64,000 nt of DNA from Asterias rubens (lineage: Eukaryota > Echinodermata > Asteroidea > Forcipulatida > Asteriidae). The stretch spans positions 18,069,685 through 18,133,684 of the forward strand of contig NC_047063.1 of the NCBI RefSeq assembly GCF_902459465.1, written 5' to 3'. The translations under genes were made by a program, and so were the position numbers. The notes below the pieces were generated by a model. It saw only the letters and a program-made list of their open reading frames with translations, was not told the DNA's origin and searched no databases. This document shows, piece after piece, positions 24,401-39,400 of the stretch (positions are counted from its first letter, which is position 1; each line of letters starts with the position of its first letter).

Positions 24401-27400
24401 GTAGATGATCGGTAAAAAAACATTTCAAGGGAAGGGGTGCAGAGTACACTTTTTTCATTTATTTATTCAACTACCATACACCGCACTGTAGGCCTAAAAC
24501 AAATGCATTGTGCATTTCCATTTGAGTTTGGCATAGAGCCAATGTTATTTTAAAATATCCAAGCCAAGGATGCACTTTTAAATCTATGCACTTTTTAAAT
24601 CCCCAAATAATAATTTGGGGATGAACAAAGAAATTTACTTCTTTGGACTAACATGGCTGCACTCCATCAGTTGAGCTATCTAGCCCAAATGTTGCCGGCT
24701 TCCCTATTTTGTCAATCACTTTGTTCCCAAGGGGGTGCCCGTCCGAAGCCATTTAGCATGCATCGGCCAAATAGCTAGGGATCACGGCAATTTCCCTTTG
24801 TTCCCCAGGGGGTGCTCGTCCGAAGCCATTTAACCTGTATCGGCCAAGTACATGGATCATGCCAAGTCTGCGATACAACCAGCAGGGATCACCTGGAGAG
24901 GTTGTGACTTTTCAAACATCTAGGGAAACTGACTGGGTACATTTTAAATATTTTAGGTGGAAAAAGATAAATTGACTAGACAGGATTTTTTTAAAATAAC
25001 AACAGAAAAATTCAACTCACTTTTGTTTTGGCTTTTTCGTGGTTGACAGCGGGTTGGACCGGTGGCTTTTCTTTGGCAGCTTTCTTCTGGGCTCTATTTG
25101 ATGTCAAGATGGCGGCGAATGTCTTCATCTTGGTTCCCCTCTCCCGATGAGGTAGGACAAGCTTTGGTGGGATGGGATGGATCTGCAATATCAACAATAC
25201 AATACTAGAAATTCAACTCAGCAAAACATTTACTACCGTACTTACAATAAGTAAAGACAGAATTAGTAGGATAAGATTAACAGTAGTACAATACAATGAG
25301 TACACATGACCAATGAAAATGATACTGAAAAAAATGTAACAATGCTATAAATGAGTAACTCATTAAACTTTTTGAACTTATTCATTTGTTCATTCAGAAA
25401 GTTCTGATGACATGACGAATTTCAACCACCTTCCCTGTCAAACATAGCATTGGAAAGAGCCAATCGACTTTTCCCCTGTCAAACACAGCATTACTGTTTT
25501 ACAACCCAGTTTTTCTGGACTTCCGATGGGCCAGCCAGAAGGCATGGAGACTTTCCACTCTGTAAGAAGTGCCGAGACATGCACCTAAGGTGCTACACTT
25601 TGTTTCACTGTGTTTCAAAGAGGAACACAGGGTAAAAAGTAGCGAAAATCATGCCTTGTATTATGCTTTTTCTAGTGGTAACTTTGCAACCCTCCCCCCC
25701 ACAATCTGAAAAATGTTTCCCACAGTAACACTTCTCAAATTCAAATTTGGGGGGATAAAAACAAAACTACTTCAAAGTGAAATTATTCTCCAAATGCTTT
25801 ATTCTATCGAAAGCTGCTGTACATCTAACCACGTTAGTTTTTATTACAACAAATTTTAAGAGTGATTACCAAACATAGACCTTCCCTTAGATGATTTTAG
25901 TACTACATAATTGGGTCTCACTGCAATAACCTAAACTTCGGAAAGTTTGCATACTCAGCGCCTTGAGTACCTTGTTTGGTAGATACGTGTGCTATATAAG
26001 ACTTTGATATTACTGTTGTTATAATTTTTCAGAATAAAAGACGCTGCTGACCTTTTTCCTCTTGGCTGATTGGAGCAGTGCATGGGCCATCGTCTGAGAT
26101 TGATTCTTCTTCTTGACCATTCCTCCTCTGTCCTGCCTCCTAGCGTCCTCCCCATCATTCATGGCCTCCCTCTCCCCATCCTGACCGTTCTGTAACTGCT
26201 CCTCCTCTTCCTGAGTCAGCAGGCTGTGTTTCTTGCGGTGGACAAACGGCTTGCGTTTCTTGCGTCTTTTGTTGCCCTTACGTGGTGGAGGTGGAGGGGG
26301 CAGTGGCCTTACAACCGTGGTGGTCTTCCTGCCCGGTGGTCTACCAATGTGGTGAAATTTCTTCTTCTTGCCGTACTGGTATGCTGGGGATTAACACGAA
26401 ATGGGATTTCTTTTTAGATCTGTTTAGCTACTTAAATATTTTGTGTGTGAATACCATGTTGAAATCATTCATTCTGGTAGTACCTCAACAAGTGTTTGTC
26501 TTTGAATTAAAGTAGGGCACAAAATAAAAACACACTTTTCAACCTTCACCAACAGGTAGTATAAATAGGGGAGGTTTACGGTAGCACCATTTGTAAATCT
26601 CTTTTCATTCTGCAAAAGAACCGTTGGTTGACAACCTTCAATAATACAACTGGAACAAAAATCTACATGGGATTTGAGACATTGTATGGTGGGGTATCAA
26701 TATATAATATTTGTTTTGCGGTAACACCATGTGTGTATCTACTAGGTAGGTAGATTATTTTCTTTTGAGAACAAAATTTGTTTTAATTGGTTGATGTTCC
26801 GACCCTAATAGAGTCTTTCTTGGAGGCTAAAATGAACTATCTTTAAAAAAAAAAGGAACTTACTGTATTTGGTTTTGGTTAGGTTGGTGCAGCCGTCTTG
26901 ACATTCTTCATTATCAGCAACACACTTGAGGGATATAAGATTGGGACAGCATTCTAGTTTGATGCATGTTGTCCTTATGTACTCTGTCAGTTCACTTGAC
27001 GTCTTGCATATCTCAACCAAGGCACGATAGCTTTTACCCTTGTATCTGGAGGGGAAAGAGTAGACAAAATAGCAACGGCTTTTATAATTACTTCTTGTAG
27101 GTCGGGCTGATGTCAGTTCTAATCAAACTCAGTCTTATGTAGTTTGGGGGCGTGTGGCCAAGCGGCAGTAATTAAGTTCTATGATATACTGAATGTGGGT
27201 TAGAATCCTGGCCGGGTCAGTTGCGACACTTGACGCACAAATGGGTACTGGTGAGAGCTGGGGAGTAACCTCGCTGAAGTTTAACTTGTGTTTTTAACTG
27301 ACTTTTGGCAAGCACACCACTGCAGCAGTGGCAACGAAGTGATCAAAAGAAATAAACTTCCACCACTCACTTTGCTTTCATGACTTGTAGATGGCCATTC

Positions 27401-30400
27401 ATACCAGCCGTTTCCTCATTCTCCATCTCCAATTCCTTCAGCACTCTAGGGGGTTTATATGCAGCGTTGATCAGCAACGACAAGACCTCTCTTAGGACCA
27501 GCACCACGATACCTGGCCCAACGGCCTTAGGCAGCTCCGCTATGCGACCTTTACTGAGGAAGGGACCCGAGAAACACTTGTGGTTGAAGTACACCTTGGG
27601 TGTCCAATCGGTGCCATGACCTGCCAGGAGACAATTGAAGCAAAGATCATGATTATCACCAGTTCATATGCCCAAACATGGCAATAAATATTTTACACAT
27701 TTCTTTTCAGTAAATCATACCAAAAAAGCTTTAATTTTGTTTTAGAAAGTCATCTTTCTTTTTTTTACAGTTTAGATTGAGTGGAAGTAGGTTCTATCTT
27801 GCAGACGTTTCCCCTGCTATGGGCATTTCGATACAAGACATTTGTAGCTGCTATGGTCTCTAAAGGTTTTATCGTTGGACAAAATGATCTGGGCCCAACT
27901 TCATAAAGCCTAAGCACATAAACTTGCTCAGCACCGAAAAGTATTGCTTAAAGGCAGTGGACACTATTGGTAATTACTCAAAATAATTATTAGCATAAAA
28001 CCTTTCTTGGTGACGAGTAATGGGGAGAGGTTGATGGTATAAAACATTGTAGGAAACGGCTCCCTCTGAAGTGCCATAGCTTTCAAAAAAGAAGTAATTT
28101 TCCACGAATTGATTTCGAGACCTCAAGTTTAGAACTTGAGGTCTCGAAATCGATCATCTAAATGCACACAACTTCGTGTGACAAGGGTGTTTTTTTCTTT
28201 CATTATTATCTCGCAAGTTCGATGACCGATTGAGCTCAAATTTTCACAGGTTTGTTATTTTATGCATATGTTGAGATTCACCAACTGTGAAGGCTAGTCT
28301 TTGACAATTACCAATAGTGTCCACTGCCTTTAACAGAAACTGATTACCAGCCGAAATTACATTAAGTTTACATTGTTGTTTCTTCACTGGTGACTCGCTC
28401 AATTTTTGCTTAGCAAAGAAATTTCTAAAGCAGTGTTTGCTGCTTGACAGCTTTGGGTCTGCTTACTGCTGAATTCTACATGCTTTACAGCGCATTGCAG
28501 AAGCGCATAATTCCGCGGTAGGGCTGAGACTGACCGAACTATAATAAATCTTCTTGTTACCTGTTGCAGAGTCTTCATCCCTGTGCAGCCTTTGGATTTT
28601 CTGATATAAATCCCTGCCTGGACTCAGTGGAGAAATTGTTGGCTGTTGCCTGGCGGGGAAAAACAAGAGGGACCGTTACAATGATGTTCAGAACAGCACT
28701 TCTAGTTCTGGTTCTGGTGAATTATTGCACAATCTCCACAGATCAGGATGTACACATGCAGGTCATACTAAGACAGCACTTTAGCTTGAAATACTCGGCT
28801 GTCAGACAAACAATCCAAACAGCACAAGTAGTCAGTACACATGAGTTAACCTAAAATTTGGTATGTTGGTGACTCAATTTAACATGCTGGCCTGAGGTCA
28901 AGTTATAAGCTTTGTATTTAGCATTAGTACTACTAATGGTAAGGGTTTCACAGCCAGTGATTACTTGAACTTTTACCACAATGTTTGCATGAGGGCGCTT
29001 TCAAAAGTGAATTTCCTTGAATTACAATATAACAGTTATATCTTATTTTGACTGCTCGTACAATATTTACCTAAAATTCTCTGAAAATCCATACAAACCA
29101 TGCTATTCCGTGTGTAAAAACAACATCAGTTTATTGTGAAAATAAGTACAGTTGCCATTACTATGTAATTTGTTAAGTGAAATGCTTTGCACATAATTCA
29201 GTTTGAGGAGTAACAGGATGGGCAGTTTTGTAAAGGGGTAAATAAAAACAAATTAAGGTCAGTGCAGACTTACCTATGCTTCTCTGGCCAAACGATGGCA
29301 ACCTTTTTAGCCTTTCTTGCTGTAACAAACAATAGAATATGTTTGCAATGAGATTGATTTGTCATTATCCATTATAGTCATGATGTTGTCTAAAATAAAG
29401 TTCCAATAAATGAAGAGGATCTTCTGAGGCTAAAAGAATGTGGAAAAATCAATTAGCATTACCAATAAAGAGAGCTTAAGCCTGGCTCTATATCACAAGC
29501 ACGTGCAGGCCCTGTTCGGAATTGAAGTCTGTCTTTAAAGACCCTTTGTTTGAGCTTGGCCATGGACCTAGAATTCTTAGCGGAGTTCCACTTGGGCTTT
29601 AGACTGGGCCCCTTAGACAGGTACCTCCTACTCAGATCCAGTGATTCCATTGGATACAATGATAACATTGGATAAACGTTCAGTGACACGAGCTTTCCAA
29701 AGATGCCCAAACAGTACACTCCTACCACGTCCGCCATAGAATTTGACTGCATATCTCTATATGAAATGAATGTAGGTCAGAGGTGCATGTACACGCCGGC
29801 TGGAGGCCGGTCTCTGGCATTATTTACGAGCCTCAAAATGTGATGTCAGATGTTCAGGCTTCCAGGGCCTGTGATTGAAAATGCTTCACTTCTTGATTTT
29901 CTGGTGTTTAATACTCACCCATGAGTTTCTTGGGAGCCTTGAGTATATATCCATTACTCTCACACCATCCCACCGGGAAGATGTCGTGGGACTCCGAGTC
30001 CACTACGAGGTTCGGCAGCTTGCTGTTGTCAAAGTGGATCCACATATGACGGTTGACTACTTTAGTGATGGTGGCCACACAGATCTCTGCGGGACTAAAG
30101 GGGTTGACGGCTTCTACCTTCATGCTGGGACGAAACTCATGGTCTCGGGAGAACTGGAAAAAGTGAGAACAAGATCAACCATTGTAACAATTATAGTATT
30201 ACCAACTCTTAGCACTTTAATTAGGGGTGTCTAAAAGCACTTGATAAGATGTTTCTCATAAAGGTTTTTATATAAAGAGACCCATTTTAAATACACATTG
30301 TTTGGACCAAGTAAGAGTTTTACAAGGTGATGTAGCTTCAACGTGTTAGCTAGCGAGCCGTGCACGCCTTGGTAGCACGGCCAGTTGGGCTGAAAACACG

Positions 30401-33400
30401 GGCAAAATTTTGATGCACGGCTTGGTTGAAGCCGTGCTGTCTAATAATTTCAGTGAAAATGACTGAACCTTTTATTATTTTTTTGTTGTTGAACAGTTTA
30501 AAAACAGCAGTGAGTAAAATAAAATTTGGTTTTACCAGATTTCCTTTTTCTTTTTGAATCAAAATTTCAACGACGCAACCATAAACAATCACTCGAAGTT
30601 GCCTCGAAAACGCTGACCACATTGCGACCACACAAAACACAACAACAAACCACACATTACACAACGCACGTGCAAATTACACAACGCAAGCGAGACACGC
30701 AGACTTCGTTTTAACGGTCAGTCGTCGTCAACGACCGTCATCAGCAGGCAGCATGAACTCCATGTACGCGTGTTATGATAGAGGCCAATTCACACGCGTT
30801 TTTGTTCAGATTATTTTAGGTACCAATCTCATCTCCACGATCCTACAAACCATCGCGCTCTGGATTTTTCTACTATGACGTCAGTATCGGTAACCGAGTG
30901 ACACGCGGCGCAGTGCACCTTTTACCGCATACATTCTGCAGTTGCTTTGTAGATTGGTTCCGCATTTTTTCCCAACTCGCAGCAGCAAACATGACGATCT
31001 TTTATTCCTTCTAGAAATTCAAGGGCACATCGTTGTAGAGTTTGTTTGAAACATCAAAAACTTTTTTGGATTTCAATGTTTGCATCTCTTGGGGGGGGGG
31101 GGTCAGACAGACTTGGCGCTGCGCGCTCGTGTTGTGTGCTACGCACACAATGTTTCTATTTTTTTTAGTGATTTTAGGTTGCACTCCCACTTTTTCAGTT
31201 TGCACTCCCACTTTCCAAATTCCTGGCTAAGACACTGTGTAGCGGACCGTGCCAGAAAACACAGCAAACTCCCTAATTTAATAATAAGTGTACTACACAG
31301 AGTTCTTTTACAAGCATTACACAACATAACGGACCATTGACTTTGTGTCCCTTCTGAAAGACGAAGCATTGATCATTATGTGTCTTGCTTAAAAGGACAT
31401 GAGTGTCAAGACTGGGACTCTTACTTACCCACACTCTTACTTATTTCTGATCGGAAACGCCAGAGCCCGAGTCTGGTGCACTTGGCTGCACGGCCATTAC
31501 AGTAAGCCAGTTTCTTTGGTTTGGTTTGTGGGAAATTTCTGAAGGGGAACTCTTGAAAGGCTGTAAAGCCATTACACACTTTCGGAATAGAAAACTTTAA
31601 AAAAAAAGTTCACAGATTTACAAATAACTTACAGGGTTTACAGAAGGTAATGGTGAACGACTTCTCTTGAAATATTATTCGATGAAATGCTTTACTTTTT
31701 GAGAAAACATTAAAACAACTATCAATTCTCGACTACGAGAATAACGGATTTATAGTAAACACATGTCATGACACGGCGAAACGTGCGAAAACAAGGTTGG
31801 GTTTTACCCTTTATTTTCTCCAGACTCTGACCGATTGAGCCTAAATTTTCACAGGTTTGTTATTTTAAATATAAGTTGTGATACACGAAGTGTGGGCCTT
31901 GGACAATACTGTTTACCGAAAGTGTCCAATGGCTTTAACAGGTTACACAGAGGTTTATTTTGGTCAGGATTCAGACTTGCTTATGGAGTTTTCACTACTT
32001 AATAGGTACTTACAATTCTAAACAGTTCCCTCGGTGCTGGTTTAGCGTTTCTTTCCTTCAGATAAGTATTCCAAAAGAAGTAACTACCTCCATACCCTGC
32101 ATCAAACACATTGAGATGTCGATAAAAGACATATTCAATGAGGAAATAAAAGAGTAGGCGGCGAGGTCTTAAATGGCTATTCATAAATACCTCAGACAGT
32201 TTCCCTGTTCCTATTGGTGGAGAGCGTGTTACGTGGGGATATTTAAACGGTTGATAATGAGCAGCTGGAGCTGTTTATAACCGGTAGTTTAGATGCATAT
32301 CTGAAAACTGTCTCAGTCATAAAATGCAACACATGTACAGAGCCTCAGGACGTCGGAAAACGGATAAGTTTTACAGAGTTTCATACTTTATTACGCCTTT
32401 TACCCAAAAAGGCATTTATGAATGGGAATAAAAGATTGGTGACGAGTTCTTAAACTGCCGTTTAAAACCTTGCAGGGTCGTGGTCATACGATAAAGGCAC
32501 TCACCTTCAGCTTGGGCCTTAATCGCACGGCCATGACCTTGCCGGTTTTAAACGGCAGTTTAAGAACTTGTCCATACCCTTTTATTCCCTCATTTAAAAC
32601 CAGCAGGGTCATAACCATGCAACAAAATAGAGGATTGAGCCAAAGTTATCAAGTATCACAAGAAGTATTGCATGCAAGTTTGAAACTTACACGAGCTAAG
32701 AACGCAACTATTTTAAATTAACTATTTTTTTTGCACAACGTTCTCTTAGGTAAGGGCTTACCTACTATGTGCAAGTGCTACAGTCTTTAAAGACTTTTCT
32801 GGCTATCGACTTAAAATTTTGCTGATTTTGCCAAGAGTAAGAAGAAAAAAAATCGAAATCAGACTTAAGTAGGAATAGTATCATGTCTGGTCCTGGACCA
32901 ACCTTTGGGAGAAGTAAGTGCATAACCATGTTTTTCACACCAGTTGACAGGAAAGATACCACCGGAGTCAGCGTGACACATGAATGTCGGCCCGGCCTTG
33001 TCATCAATCAGGTTGTCAATGGTAACCAGGAAAGCCTTGTCGTTCAGCCACTCTGACACCGTAGCGGGACAGATCTGCGAGGGCATCTTGGGATTGATGG
33101 CCTCAAGACGCATGCCTTTCTTAAAACGGTGACAACGAATCTTTGGCTGATCCTGGAAACAATGTGTTAGATTCAATAGATTGGGAATAAAAAAATATTA
33201 TTTGGTTTTACCCATACATTGATGTGTATTAAAGCCATCAATTATTAAATACATTGATGTGTATTAAAGCCATTATACACTTTCTCTTGAAACATTGGTC
33301 CATGAAATGCTTCACTTTTTAAGAAAACATTAAAACAATATCAATTCTCAATAGCGAAAATTACGGATTTATTTTAAACACATGTCATGACATGGCGAAA

Positions 33401-36400
33401 TGTGCGGAAAGGAAACAAGAGTGGGTTTTCCCGTTATTTTCTCCAGACTCCGATGACCGATTGCGCCTAAATTTTCACAGGTTTGTTATTTTATACCAAA
33501 GTTGTGATACACGAAGTGTGGGACTTGGACAATACTGTTTACCAAGAGTGTATAATGGCTTTAAGCACTCTATACTCTTCAAAGTCTTGTGAAAACTAAG
33601 TCAGCTCGGTGGTCCAGTGGTATTAGACATCTGCTCTAGCATGGCAAAGGTTGTGGGTTCAAATCCCAGTTTTCACACAGAATTCAGGAAAGTACGGAGT
33701 ATGTGTCATACACATGGGTGTATGGATAAAAAAACAAACAATACCGTTTAAATGCATAAAAATAATAAGAAAAAGTTGTAGGAATTAAGTTAGTGATTGT
33801 ACCTTGAACAATTCCTTAGGAAATGCAGCTTCCCTGCGAGCAGCAGACAACGCATACTGATGTATTGTATTCCAGCCAGCCTCTGTGGTATTAGCGTTCC
33901 TTCGTCTCACCACTGAAATAAATTAACAGAGATTAAGGTTCAATATTAAAGCATACCTGCTAGCTTTGGGTAATCCAAAAAGAGTAATCAAGCAAAATAA
34001 TGAGATACCTACAAAAAGTATGTGCACTTGTGCACGGTAACGACCCACGGTGCACACACGCTCACAGTTTGTAATTCCATGTATATGGTTGATCACACAA
34101 AACATGAACACGGTCTGCAACTATTGTAAGCTCATAAGCCACTGCTTTAAAATGACACAGAGCCAAGATTTGCCCATGTGCTCGAAATTTCAATGGACTG
34201 CACAACCGTGGCTAATGATTTTCGCATCAAGCCAGTAAACTTACTACCCTACAATTCCAGTTGTCTCGTGTTTTTGAATAATAAAACCTCAATGATAATT
34301 TGAACTTAAACAGTACTGATTTCAGTATTGGAGTAAAACTCGTGAGCCAAATAAGAAAAAATCTTCTCCTAGGGTTACAGGCCTTGAACTTCGATCTTGA
34401 AGGGGCGCAGCAATTTCTTTCTGGTAAGGGGCACTTCTATGAGAAAATTGGAAATTTGTATTGAAACTTTACAAAGGGCACAACAGAAAAAGCAAAGGGC
34501 ACCATGGCAATTGCTGTAGGTGCTGTGTGGGTTATTTCGAGGCCTGGTGCTACTTTTTCACCACGCAGACATCAATGGGTCAAAATGCAGACAAAGGTCT
34601 AATGAATCTCATTCTTGTAATTGATTTGTAAAAAAAAAAAAAAATAAAAAAATAAAAGTTAAAATTCTACTTACTCGGGGGAGGTTTCATAAAGACTAGT
34701 TTCTCTTTAGCCCAGTCGATTGGATGTACCCTCCAAGACAAGTAGAACAACCAGAAGTCGTCTCCGTCGTCATCTACAGCGGCGTAGCGTAACCTCAACC
34801 TGCCACCGTAGGTTTCCTTGATGACCGCGATCCATGCGTGTCGCGGGTTTAGCTCATCTAGTACCTCCACTCGCATGCCCTTCTTGATTCTGTCAACCGG
34901 GGTCGGACTAGACACCTAAGTAATATTGTTATAAATGAAATAAAAGAATTGACTAGTCTGTTCTGTACCTCTGTGGAACCAGGGGTCGATTTCACAAAGA
35001 GTTAGGACTAGTCCTAAGAGATATTGGGAAATGAGTAAAAGAGTGTTCTGAAAATAGGTTTGGTCTCATGAGACCGACATTTTTTTAAGCATTTACAAAC
35101 GAATTTTCATGACATTGTTTTACTCATTTCTCAAAACCTACAGCACCTCAGTAGATAATAATTGAAGGGAAGCTTTCCACTATCATTATCTTCAAACCCT
35201 GTAAGTTTAATGTAAATCTATGGACATTTTGAAAAAGTACCCAAATCCTTTAAATTGGTTCCTCATTTTTTTCTCCCTAACATTTTGCCTACAAGAGTGG
35301 CTTTAAGCCTCGTTAGGGGCCAATTTGCATACGTAAATAAATGAAATATGAAACAGCATCAAACTCTTGGCTTACCTTGCGCATGTGGAGGACATGCTCA
35401 GGGACACTCTTGGCCCAAGTCATGAAGCTGATCAAAAACTCTTCCCAATTCTTCTTTGGAAACTTTAACAACAGATCTGCAAAGACAAAAAGTTCATTGT
35501 TTTGTCCATTATACTGCTTGATAATAAATTGATGATTTACAATCTGAATGATTACACATTGGTATATCTGTTAAATAATTTATAGACTACTTAGATTTTT
35601 GTTTACTCTTTCATTCATCCATAACCACGTATTCTGCTATTAGCAAACTCCCCCCGATTAATGGACATTTTCACAATAAACACAAATTATACAACAAAAC
35701 TTGTCTAACTCGTTTTTATTCGCTGGGATAATACTCAAGTACAATCCTTTCTTCTCTGTGTTTAATTCCTCCCAAACCCCAAAATTTGTCAAATTGGCAA
35801 GTTGGTTGAATGAATAATATGCCTGTGATTTTGTTTCACAATTAAACTCGGGAAAATACTGAGTATACTTTGCTAACACACATCTGTGTTTATGGGAAAA
35901 CCAAAATAAACATCTTTATCCCGATGCAAGTTTCAATCTATTAGTTGAAAGACTAAAAAAAACCAAAGAAGTTTTACCATCAGGAGGCCTGAGAGTACGC
36001 TGATTCAATGCACACCAGCCGATAGGATGTATATCAGCCGTTGTCATGTCAACCCAGAAGTCTCCAGACCTCTCGTTTTCATAACCACCGTATCTTAGAG
36101 AGAGTAGATTGCTGCATGCTGCCACCACGGTGGCCACCCAGTAGCTCTTGAAGGGACTGTGTTTGTTTAGAACCTCTAGCTTCATTCCTGGGGCAATGCC
36201 TGACTGGATACTGGCTTCAACCTATAGGACGCAAATCACACAGTTGTATACTCTTATGGTATTTGTTAACTTAAAGGCAGTGGACACTATTGGTAATTGT
36301 CAAAGACTAGCCTTCACAGATGGTGTATCTCAATATATGCATAAAATAACAAAACCTGTGAAAATTTGAGCTCAATCCGTCGTCGAACTTGCGGGCGAGA

Positions 36401-39400
36401 GTGAAAGAAAAAACGCCATTGTCACACGAAGTCGTGTGCGTTTAGATGGTTGATTTTGAGACCTCAAGTTCTAAATCGGAGGTCTCAAAATCAAATTCGT
36501 GGAAAATTACTTCTTTCTCAAAAACTATGGCACTTCAGAGGGAGCCGTTTCTCACAATGTTTTATTTCATCAACCTCTCTCCATTACTCGTCACCAAGAA
36601 AGGTTTTATGCTAATAATTATTTTGAGTAATTACCAATAGTGTCCACTGCCTTTACCACTCGTTACCAAATTATTTTTACATAAATATGGGCCCCTAGGT
36701 CCAGATTTTTGACCAAGGGAGAGTGAAGCACACATTCTCACACGGCAAAAAGTATTCAAAGGTAAATTTAACTCTTATATCACCTTGAGTATTTCATTTT
36801 AGAGCATAATAAGTAATACAAAATTTCTTACTCCTTCAATTTCCTTTCTTAAAATTAAAAAATAATTGAGATCGGCTAATAAATAATTTTTCTCTATCTG
36901 TTCCGTAAACCCCCAAACTTGTCTTATACACAACCAAACGGCGCTCCGTAGGTGTTTGGCATTTCTGATTTTTCCTTTCCAATTTTGAAGGAATTGCACA
37001 ATAGCAACCTGATTTTTGGTTAAAAACCACTGGAACGATTTTATCTTTCTCTTTTCGATGATGGCAAGCTTTGGTAAGGAGAGAATACGCCAACAAAACT
37101 CCAGCTTTTTTTAACAAATAGCCGTTGTGCTCAGGCTTGAGTGCTATTTTATGTGCTATCTTAGTCGATTAAAGCAGGGTATACTGCACAGTCCACTATA
37201 TGGTCTATAACAAGAAAACCACTTTCTTCATGCTATCATGATAAGTAATTAGCTATTTGTGTAGTGAGTGTACTCACATGTTTAAAGGCACTGTGAGGAG
37301 CAGCTTTAGAGCCTGTGATATCCAGATAATCTTCCCAGTTGAACTCTATGCTGTCCTCTTCCGATGTTTCTAAAGAAAGAGAAGAGAAACCAATAAGAAT
37401 GTCAATGTGATGCGATCAAGCTATAAATGAATCGTTTGCCAAAACTATCAGTATGGAAGAAATTTAATTTTCAAATATATCTTGTTTCATATTGGCAATT
37501 TACTTCCTGATAAATAATATCAAAATAGGCTTAAAGGCAGTGGACAATATTGGTAATTACTCAAAATAATTATTAGCATAAAACCTTATTTGGTAACAAG
37601 TAATGGGGAGAGGTTGGTAGTATAAAACATTGTGAGAAATGGCTCCCTCTGAAGTGGCGTAGTTTTCCAGAAAGAAGTAATTTTCCTCTAATTTGATTTA
37701 GAGACCTCAGATTTCGAATTTGAGGTCATGAAAGCACACAACTTCGTGTGACCTGGGTGTTTTTTCTTTCATTATTATCTCGCAAATTCAACGACCAATT
37801 TAGTTCAAATTTTCACAGGTTTATTATTTTGTGCATATGTTGAGATACACCAAGTAAGAAGAATGGTCTTTGACAATTACCAATAGTGTCCACTGTCTTT
37901 AAAATTAGCATTGAAAGAAAATGTGCCAATGTAATTTCAATAAACTACTTGACTTTAAACCCCTTTTCTCAGTGTTATTCTCTCGCATCTCTTGGTTTTT
38001 CTACTTGTTCAAGTTTTGAACCATATTTTAAAGGTATGTAGTACCAGCACATGGTTTTAACAGTATTAAAGCATATGCTCTTTTTAAAAATCTTTAAAAA
38101 AATAAGAATGACCTGGGTCAACCAATTACTCTTTTTGCTCCATAGTATCACGTGATGATGACAATTTAAGCGATGATTTATGAGATGCCCTAATTAGGAG
38201 AAAAAAATGTTATCTTTCACCAACCTTTCTCTTTGACAGAACCTTCTTTCTTGACAGATCCTTCTTTCTTGACAGAACCTTCCTTTTTTGGAGGTTCTTC
38301 CTTTTTGTCCGTTTTCTTCTTCTCCTCATCAACATCTTCCGTCTCGGAGTGTTTCCGTTTCCGATGAGGGATGGGTGCTTGTGGATAAGGCATCTTATAC
38401 CTGCAGCATTGCAAATTAAACAAATTAGATAATTGATATTTTCTTTGTCTTTTCCCTTACACTGATGTAGGGTTGGGCCTTTAAACCATACCTTGAATTA
38501 ACCCACAGACCACACAGCAATTAATGTGGTGCCCTGTGCTTTTGCTGTCATGCCCTTTGAAAAGCCTAAATATAAACTTACATTTTGCTCATAGAGTGCC
38601 CCTACCGGAGAAAAATACTGCCGTGCCCTTTAAAGTGTGAAGTTCAAGGAGGAATAACCGTTTAACAATAAAACAATGTTAAATAATGTCATGTGCAAAA
38701 GGTCTACAGGCCTCGATAATATACAATTAATGAATGTTTATGAGTGCAATGGTGGGAATATGTTCATGAGTTGAAAGATGGAATGTTCTATTCAACGAGG
38801 CAGAGCCGAGTTGAATGGAACATTCCATCTTTCTCAATGAATGAAAATATTCACACTATTGCACGAATGAAAAACATTCATTATTTGTTTTATATGACAT
38901 CCAAGTAGATCTTTTTTCATTTTGATCAAAACAAACAAAGCGTCTGTTTTGAGACACGCATACGCCAAAATTTGTGCCTTGCAGTAAACACTGCTGCATT
39001 ACCAAAGACGCGCACGCAGTGATGTTTTTACTCACCGTGTTATAGTACTTTTTGGATGGAACGAAAAATGGACGGTGAGTGCCGTAGCGTGCAATAGTAC
39101 TTTTATTTGCTAACACATGAGGGACAATCCTCCAATCAAATGGCAAGGATCTGCTTGGGTGTTATATAATACTGATTATAAACTTTTAACGAAATAAACT
39201 TTTTGTGGGCTTTGCTTGGTTTGGTTTGTTTTCCACTTGATTAATATCTATATGCTGACAGGAAAGAATATCTTTACTCTTACAGAAAAACAAATCTCAA
39301 AGCTTTAAATGTTTACAAGGTAACAAACTGAAAAAAGGTTTACTTTAATGCCACATCGACACTTGAGACAGGATCAGGCTTGACTTGAGGCTCGGCAGGT

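Noticed and set aside
29875-30234. 119-codon + strand frame
   Set aside because: Antisense to the MBT4 exon of SFMBT (29919-30153); the - strand reading is the real one.
33601-33680. Possible tRNA gene
   Set aside because: A- and B-box-like parts and a T-arm are present, but the acceptor and anticodon arms do not pair; better explained as a SINE head. The same applies at 27148, 57205 and 60083.
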